Assembly: GCA_004193285.1 (NCBI GenBank)
Contig: SECP01000011.1
Coordinates: forward strand, 116,880 to 180,879
Source: Myxococcales bacterium
GTDB taxonomy: Bacteria; Myxococcota_A; Polyangia; Polyangiales; Polyangiaceae
Reading direction: 5' to 3'
DNA length: 64,000 nucleotides
Shown here: positions 59,599 through 64,000 of the stretch, piece after piece
Position numbering within the stretch: the stretch's first letter is position 1
How the letters are laid out: the number at the start of each line of letters is the position of its first letter
Notes under the pieces: model-generated
What the model was told of the DNA's origin: nothing
Database searches by the model: none
What the model saw: the letters and a program-made list of their open reading frames with translations, nothing else
Program-made: the position numbers and the translations under genes

Positions 59599-59799
59599 CT
59601 ACCGACCGTCCGGGTCGTCTCCGCCTCGCGCCATCGCCCGCTGCATCGCCCGCTGCGCCGCTTGAGCGCGCGTGCCCTCCCCCGGGCTCCTCCGGCCATC
59701 GTGATGCTCTTGCCTGACCCGTACGCGGCCGTCCGGACCCGCAAGAGGTTCTCGTGCATGGCAGGCGTCGGGGGCTCCCAATGTTCTTGTCTCAGACAT
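59599..59799 (-). CDS. possible small charged protein
   Basis: An open frame of 66 codons from ATG 59799 with AGGGG six bases upstream. The second half has strong GC3 bias and low-complexity charged/Gln-Ala content ('QAAQRAMQRAMARGG'). No homologue recognised. It could be spurious; listed because of the ribosome-binding site and because the 343-bp gap (59483-59825) otherwise holds nothing. Confidence 0.3.
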   Translation of the reverse strand: MSETRTLGAPDACHAREPLAGPDGRVRVRQEHHDGRRSPGEGTRAQAAQRAMQRAMARGGDDPDGR

Positions 59800-59825
59800 C
59801 GCGCCCCTGACGGCGCCCGGCGCGC

Positions 59826-60101
59826 TCAAGCCCCTTGTGCCGGCGGCCGCTGCTCGTGCTCTCCGGCTACCGTCACCTCCCAGCTCGCGGGCAGGTCCCG
59901 AGTGAGCTCGGCCTGCAGAGCCGGCACCGCGGCGAGGTTACCAATCGTGAAGGACAGCTCCTGCCTCCGCGTGCTCCGGCACCAGATGCTTCGCGCATCC
60001 AGCTCGGAGGCGCGGAACAGCACACAGGCGAACGCCTGATCCATCGTGAGGATGGCACGTCCGATGGCCCCCCTGCCCGAGTCGGCCAATACGCTGCGCA
60101 T
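59826..60101 (-). CDS. small protein, paralogue of the product at 54635-54892
   Basis: A 91-residue protein from ATG 60101. It keeps the family block 'RAILTMDQAFACVLF' and the 'FTIGN' motif, with a longer charged tail ('GEHEQRPPAQGA'). Frames upstream of this ATG are non-homologous, so the longer open frame is rejected. It is divergent from the receiver gene at 60367 (265 bp apart), whereas its paralogue converges on a receiver gene. Confidence 0.66.
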   Translation of the reverse strand: MRSVLADSGRGAIGRAILTMDQAFACVLFRASELDARSIWCRSTRRQELSFTIGNLAAVPALQAELTRDLPASWEVTVAGEHEQRPPAQGA

Positions 60102-60366
60102 GAGTTTAGCGTACCCGACGTTGATGCCGCGACCAAGCCTGCCCAGTCCGCACGGCGTTCTACCCGCGCGGCATTGCACCGGTAATCCAGATCCCATCTC
60201 CCCCAGCACCCGCTGGGCCGAGTTGACGCACCCGGGAGCCGTGGTTGTTACGAATTTGCGAAGCGCCGGGCGCGTTGTGGGCGTTTCGTAGCACCATGAC
60301 TCGCGTTGGCACACGCACAGCTCAGAAGTGCTTGACGTTCGCCAACATTTTGCGACGCTCAGGGTG

Positions 60367-60771
60367 ATGTCGGGGACACGTCTCATCCTCGTCGCGGACG
60401 CGGACGAAGCACTCCTGAAGAAAGTCACGAGTCTAGCCAAGAGTGAAGGCTATGACGTGGTGACCACGTCGGCCGGCCGCGAGGTGATTCCTATGGCCCT
60501 GAAGCATCGCCCCGCGCTCATCGTGCTCGACGTTGCGTTTCCAGACGCCGACGGCCGGGACCTGTTGCAAGAGATAAAGCGTGATCCCCGTCTTTCCGAG
60601 GTGCTAGTGCTCATGTGGTCGCAGCGGGACTACGACTCCGATCGCCGCATCGCCTTGGAACTGGGTGCCGAGGACTACCTACCGAAGTCTGACTCCGTGA
60701 TGCTCATGCCCAAGGTTGCTCGTGTGTTGCTACGGGCGAAGCAGGAGTCTGAGCTCGACCGTCGGGCGTAG
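60367..60771 (+). CDS. single-domain response regulator
   Basis: A 134-residue receiver from ATG 60367: 'LILVADADEALLKKV', phospho-acceptor Asp in 'LIVLDVAFPDADGRD', 'VLMWSQRD' and a Lys in 'YLPKSD'. The strand-1 acidic pocket reads 'ADADE' rather than 'VDDE', so Mg binding should be tested. No output domain. It may be phosphorylated by the PAS-GAF hybrid kinase upstream. Confidence 0.85.
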   Translation: MSGTRLILVADADEALLKKVTSLAKSEGYDVVTTSAGREVIPMALKHRPALIVLDVAFPDADGRDLLQEIKRDPRLSEVLVLMWSQRDYDSDRRIALELGAEDYLPKSDSVMLMPKVARVLLRAKQESELDRRA

Positions 60772-60882
60772 AGCGAAGCCGGCGCCGCTGGCATGAGTGT
60801 GGTTGCCAATGCGCCGCTAGCACGCTGGCCACCGGGCGCTGCTCACTGGCCGGGGCGCTTCGTCCGCTCGTCGCGTCATCGC

Positions 60883-60935
60883 AGCATAGAGCCCTCGGGA
60901 AGTAGTCGAGCTGGAGCGGCGCGCAGCTCTATGCT
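60883..60935. repeat. 10-bp inverted repeat with 33-base spacer
   Basis: AGCATAGAGC (60883-60892) and its perfect complement GCTCTATGCT (60926-60935) flank a GC-rich spacer that itself contains CTCG and CGAG. It sits in the gap between the receiver gene and the 55-codon gene. There is no T-run on either side, so it is not a standard terminator. Confidence 0.45.
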
Positions 60936-60992
60936 CTCCAAGTCTCGATGACGATGCCTGAGGGTTACCGCCGACGTGTGCTTGCACGCAAG

Positions 60993-61160
60993 TTATGCTG
61001 CAGGCGGACGCGGCGGGGCGCTCCCGGTCGGTCGCTCACCCTTGCGAGCTAGTCTCTCCAGAAACTCTTCGTCCGTCTCTTCGCGAGGACCATCCTCGTC
61101 CGTGTGCCAACCTCGGGAAAAGTCATCCAACAGCGCACTAAGCTGTTCGAGGTGGGTCAT
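60993..61160 (-). CDS. small acidic protein (55 residues)
   Basis: ATG at 61160, with AAAGGGG seven bases upstream, opens a 55-codon frame ending in TAA. It begins MTHLEQLSALLDDF and contains 'EETDEEFLERLARKG', then a Pro/Ala-rich tail. The acidic amphipathic helix and good ribosome-binding site support a real gene. It is too short to assign to a family. Confidence 0.55.
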   Translation of the reverse strand: MTHLEQLSALLDDFSRGWHTDEDGPREETDEEFLERLARKGERPTGSAPPRPPAA

Positions 61161-61292
61161 GCGGCCCCTTTAACACATGGACGGTGACTCGTGGATTGTA
61201 CCAAAGCACCGCAATCGACGATTCTCCCTCAAATAGGCGGGCAGACGCCGGTCAGCGGGCTCGCGATGGTCCGCACCTTCGCGAGGGCTTAG

Positions 61293-61472
61293 GCAAAACC
61301 GAATCGACATGTTCACCCCTGCCTGGTCGGGAGATCTTCCAGGTACGAACTGGCGACCCGCATCCGCGCTCTTCACGGAGCAAACGTCCGGCTCATCGCA
61401 GCGACGGGCTATTCGCCAGCACTCCTCGTTGACGAGATCGCCGCCGCCCGGCGCTGCCCAAGCGCAGCGTTG
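61293..61472 (+). pseudogene. degraded receiver (REC) domain fragment
   Basis: In one plus-strand frame, bounded by TAG at 61290 and with no usable start, the translation includes 'YELATRIRALHG' and 'VRLIAATGYSPALLVDEIAAARR'. These resemble the alpha3, beta4 and alpha4 part of receiver domains (…YELARRIR…VRLIALTGYG…). In another frame just upstream, 'PLPGRE' resembles the LPGMDG turn, consistent with a frameshift. The first half with the phospho-acceptor is gone. It lies among intact receiver genes. Confidence 0.4.
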
Positions 61473-61579
61473 ATACAGCGAGGGAAGACGCCTACGCGGC
61501 ACTCCAAGCCAAGTCAGCACCCGACCCTGCCGCCTCCCCAAGCGCTTGCTTCGGGCTCGTCACACGCGCCTCATGAAGC

Positions 61580-61819
61580 ATGGCTATTCGCATCGAGAAG
61601 GAAGAGAACAACTGGCGCGTCACGGGCGAAGGCCCCACCGGCGAGCGCGTGAACATGTGGTGGGCCGAGCTGGATCAGGCCGCCTATTCCGCGCTCGAGT
61701 TCCGTTCGATGTTGGGTGTGGGGCCACCGCAGCTCGGCGATGGAGTGCCATCCGACGCTCTTGAGCGGGGCCTGAAGTTGAAGCAGGTCTACGACCACTA
61801 TCGAGAGACGAACCGGTAG
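61580..61819 (+). CDS. small protein of unknown function
   Basis: A 79-residue soluble protein with a beta-strand-like N-terminus ('IRIEKEENNWRVTGEG') and a helical C-terminus ('ALERGLKLKQVYDHYRETN'). It shows GC3-rich coding bias. No family recognised; no Cys or membrane segment. It converges on the terminated gene at 61927. Confidence 0.55.
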   Translation: MAIRIEKEENNWRVTGEGPTGERVNMWWAELDQAAYSALEFRSMLGVGPPQLGDGVPSDALERGLKLKQVYDHYRETNR

Positions 61820-61853
61820 GTGGCGCTCGCAGGCGGTCAGGATGGCTAAGCAG

Positions 61854-61887
61854 AAAAAACATGCCCCCGGCATCCAGACCGGGGGCA
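61854..61887 (-). terminator. intrinsic terminator for the gene at 61927-62223
   Basis: A perfect 9-bp stem (TGCCCCCGG at 61862-61870 with CCGGGGGCA at 61879-61887) and an 8-base loop are followed on the minus strand by six T residues (plus-strand A at 61854-61859). It is the clearest rho-independent terminator in the window and lies 40 bp after the minus-strand gene stop. Confidence 0.8.
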
Positions 61888-61926
61888 CGTGGAAAGGCGC
61901 TGGGCTTCGGTGAACGAGGCGGCCGC

Positions 61927-62223
61927 CTATTCGAGCACTGTCGCGCTCGCCAGCTCCCGCACGTCCGCGATGGTTTCCAGCCGTTCGGCGCGGCAGGCCA
62001 TGCGTGCGGCGGCCATCAGCATGCCGACCGTGTGCGTTCTGACCACGGCGGCGACGCGCCGCAGCTCGTCCACCGCGCAATCCGCAAAGACGGCTGACGC
62101 CTCGGATTCGACGGATTGCACGACGAGTCGCACGTGCTCCGCGTCCGAAACCACCTCCCTCACCGCGTTTTTCACCTGGGACTGGATTGAATCCGCCTCG
62201 AGAGATAACTTCTCGCTCGCCAT
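61927..62223 (-). CDS. small helical protein of unknown function
   Basis: A 98-residue predicted all-helical soluble protein ('IQSQVKNAVREVVSDAEHVRLVV', 'AARMACRAERLETIADVRELAS' in shorter stretches). AGGA lies nine bases before ATG 62223. No family recognised. A strong terminator follows 40 bp downstream. Its promoter should lie in the 195-bp gap before the HerA-like gene stop. Confidence 0.58.
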   Translation of the reverse strand: MASEKLSLEADSIQSQVKNAVREVVSDAEHVRLVVQSVESEASAVFADCAVDELRRVAAVVRTHTVGMLMAAARMACRAERLETIADVRELASATVLE

Positions 62224-62418
62224 TGGAACTTATCCTTTCAGTGGCCACGGGATCCGGCTGCTCGTAACAGCGCGGGTCCCACTCCTGTTTGCTTCACCCG
62301 CCCGGCGAACAGCCCGCTGCAGCAAGCGCGCTCGTGGACGGATGCCGCATTCTATCCATCAGCGGCATTCAGGCAAGGCAATCCGATCGAGTTGGTCGTC
62401 AGATCGGATGTGCGGTCG

Positions 62419-63897
62419 TCACTTGCCGCTCGCGAACGGCCCCACCAGCTGCGTTTGAGTAGGAGCTGCCGCTGCTGCGGCCCCCGGAGTCGGCGTTTCG
62501 ACGCGGACTGGTTCTTTCACGCCGCGCGCCTTGCGGATCTCGACGCGGGTCATCGGTCCGCGCATGTAAGTCATGGCGTAGCGCGGCTGCATCAGTAGGG
62601 GTGGGCCGGCGTGAGTGTTGCGGATGACGAACCAGCGGGGCGCCAAGCGCTGGAGCGTGGTGTCGATATCGCCCGTGACGTCTTCCGAGCCGCGCACGGC
62701 GGCGAGGCCGTCGATGACGCGGGCACGGTCCGCGTCGGTTTGCAGGCGCCCCAGGCACCAGACGCCCGCGTTAGAGAGAGCGCGATAGTCCAGATCCATG
62801 GGGTTTTGGGTGGCGACGATGACGCCCACGCCGAAGGCGCGCGCTTGCTTCATGAGCGCCACGACCGGGCGCTTGGTGGGCGGGTTGGCGGGGTGGGGCG
62901 GCAAGAAGCCGTAGACTTCGTCGAACACCAGCAGCGCTCGCAGCCGCTGGGAGCCGGGCAGACTCCTCACCCAGGAAAGCACTTCCTCGAGGAGCACGCC
63001 GAGGACGAGCGTGCGCTCTTCATCATCCAGGTGGGCGACGCTGATCACGACGATGGGCGTCTTGCCCTGCTTCGGCTCGACCCACTCCGCGACGTCCAGA
63101 GTCGTGCCCTGTCGCCAGCTCGCGAGCGAGGGCGACGCGAGCAGGCTGTTCATGGCTGCTGCCAGCGACTTGCGCTCCGACACTTTGATGTACGCGTTGA
63201 CCGACAGCGCGCCGATTTGGTCGATCGGCGGCTCCAGGACGTCTTGCATCAGCTCCGCTAGCTCTGCGCTCTCGCCCGCGGCGAGTCGGCGTTCGGCCAG
63301 GACGCTCAGGAGCACGTGCTCACGACTCTTAGCCGGGTCCGGCTCCCGGCCGAGTAAGCGCAGCACGAGCGAGACGGCCGCGGAGAGCGCGTCGCGCGCG
63401 GCTTCCGGGTCGGAGTCCCAGCGCGGCGAGCGGCGCTCCAGGGACGAAAGCATGTGCAAGGCCTCCCCGGCGGAGCCGCCAGGGGTCAAGACCCGCACGT
63501 GGATGCTGTTGGCATAGGCGGCCAACTCCTCTTCGCCGATGCCCCAGCTCTCGAGCTCCGCGCGCCGCTTTTCGGCGGCTACGCGCGCTCGCTCCGCTAC
63601 CTCCTCGGCGGTGCTGTCCCGCTCCGCCTCCACCCACGGTTCGAGGCGCTGCGCGTCGAAGTCGGGGAAAGCCAGCAGCAGGTTAGGAAGGTCGCCCTTC
63701 ACGTCGACGACAAGCGTGGGCACGCCCGCCTTGGCCGCTTCCTCGATGAGCACCGTGACCAGGCCCGTCTTACCGCTGCCCGTCATGCCCACGACCACAC
63801 CGTGGGTGACCAAGTGCTCGGCCGGCAACTCGAGGGCGGGACCGCCGTCGCTGCCGTTCAAATAGCGCCACGCCCCCAAGTTCAATGCCGGTTTCAT
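62419..63897 (-). CDS. HerA/VirB4-type ATPase (DUF87/DUF853-like helicase)
   Basis: A 492-residue P-loop ATPase of the FtsK/HerA class. ATG 63897 is preferred over the upstream TTG because AAGGAG lies just ahead. Walker A 'GMTGSGKTGLV' is near residue 38. 'TLVVDVKGDLPNLLLAFPDF' follows. Walker B 'LLVFDEVYGF' and 'VIVATQNPMDLDYRALSNAG' are conserved in HerA-like DNA translocases. The N-terminal HAS-barrel is absent or very short. A NurA partner is not seen in the window. The C-terminal tail is Ala/Pro-rich. The strand upstream (63919-64000) has no recognised gene. Confidence 0.85.
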   Translation of the reverse strand: MKPALNLGAWRYLNGSDGGPALELPAEHLVTHGVVVGMTGSGKTGLVTVLIEEAAKAGVPTLVVDVKGDLPNLLLAFPDFDAQRLEPWVEAERDSTAEEVAERARVAAEKRRAELESWGIGEEELAAYANSIHVRVLTPGGSAGEALHMLSSLERRSPRWDSDPEAARDALSAAVSLVLRLLGREPDPAKSREHVLLSVLAERRLAAGESAELAELMQDVLEPPIDQIGALSVNAYIKVSERKSLAAAMNSLLASPSLASWRQGTTLDVAEWVEPKQGKTPIVVISVAHLDDEERTLVLGVLLEEVLSWVRSLPGSQRLRALLVFDEVYGFLPPHPANPPTKRPVVALMKQARAFGVGVIVATQNPMDLDYRALSNAGVWCLGRLQTDADRARVIDGLAAVRGSEDVTGDIDTTLQRLAPRWFVIRNTHAGPPLLMQPRYAMTYMRGPMTRVEIRKARGVKEPVRVETPTPGAAAAAAPTQTQLVGPFASGK

Positions 63898-64000
63898 TGC
63901 TGCTCCTTTTTCGTTCAACCGCGGTTCAGGACGCGAAAGGCCCCCTGCGACTGATGTCCGTGCTGCTCAGTGGGGCGGCGGCGGGTCCGGCGATGGGGGC

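Noticed and set aside
60102..60366. TGGCAC at about 60306 as a sigma-54 -24 element
   Set aside because: The expected GC/TTGC -12 element is not at the required spacing.
59826..60440. 204-residue frame including the small paralogue at 59826-60101
   Set aside because: Homology to the 54635 product begins only at the ATG at 60101; the upstream half overlaps the start of the receiver gene on the other strand.
61170..61541. Minus-strand 123-residue frame
   Set aside because: Arg/Pro-rich without motif; the plus strand in this region carries the receiver-like remnant.
1..64000. tRNA, rRNA or insertion sequences
   Set aside because: No cloverleaf, rRNA-like segment, transposase motif or terminal inverted repeat was recognised by eye; a covariance-model scan would be needed to exclude small RNAs.

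Overview
This window is GC-rich chromosomal DNA from a myxobacterium, most likely of the Sorangium/Polyangium/Labilithrix group (order Polyangiales). This is inferred from three things: very high G/C at third codon positions; many lipoproteins in which a lipobox Cys is followed by a long Gly/Ser/Ala linker; and the mix of ECF sigma factors, hybrid histidine kinases, DUF1592/DUF1552 proteins and secreted polysaccharide enzymes. No rRNA, tRNA, CRISPR array, prophage or insertion sequence was recognised.

The outstanding structure is a module that occurs four times in the first 38 kb. Each copy has a small ECF-type sigma factor, translationally coupled to a single-pass membrane protein that usually carries a FecR domain and TPR-like repeats. 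Each also has a signal-peptide protein with an alpha/beta N-terminal domain, a linker and a predicted beta-rich outer-membrane C-terminal part. Each copy adjoins a different exported, carbohydrate-type protein. Copy A (1394-5786, minus) has a GH43 enzyme. Copy B (12600-15517) has a small binding lipoprotein and shares an operon with a DUF1592/DUF1552 pair. Copy C (20343-24294) has a jelly-roll-like lipoprotein. Copy D (33018-37887, minus) has a Calx-beta/beta-helix lipoprotein. I propose a sigma/anti-sigma signalling system that senses surface polysaccharide, with the barrel protein in the place a TonB receptor takes in FecIRA or Sus systems.

Region by region. 0-9.3 kb: methyltransferase, module A, two GH43 proteins and a ricin/AbfB-type lectin lipoprotein. 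9.4-15.5 kb: DUF1592/DUF1552 operon and module B. 15.6-20.1 kb: tandem winged-helix protein coupled to a Cys-rich lipoprotein, then a ligase-polymerase LigD without a phosphoesterase domain. 20.3-24.3 kb: module C. 24.3-33 kb: a decayed carbohydrate-binding fragment, a LysR/cupin divergent pair with a palindromic operator, an EAL response regulator, a transglutaminase-like protein, a REC-histidine kinase, a CheX-like protein and two lipoproteins. 33-37.9 kb: module D.

38-54 kb is a plant cell-wall degradation locus: three alpha/beta-hydrolase esterases, a GH78 alpha-L-rhamnosidase, three SGNH acetylesterases, a GH115 alpha-glucuronidase, a fifth ECF sigma factor and a sorbosone-dehydrogenase-like protein. 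Almost all are predicted lipoproteins on flexible linkers. There is no SusC/D pair or sugar transporter, so the enzymes probably act while tethered at the cell surface.

54-62 kb is a signalling island: two stand-alone receiver proteins, a PAS-GAF hybrid kinase, paralogous pairs of small proteins, several small unrecognised genes, a degraded receiver fragment and a clear intrinsic terminator. The window ends with a HerA-type ATPase at 62.4-63.9 kb. All functional assignments come from reading motifs; no database search was possible.
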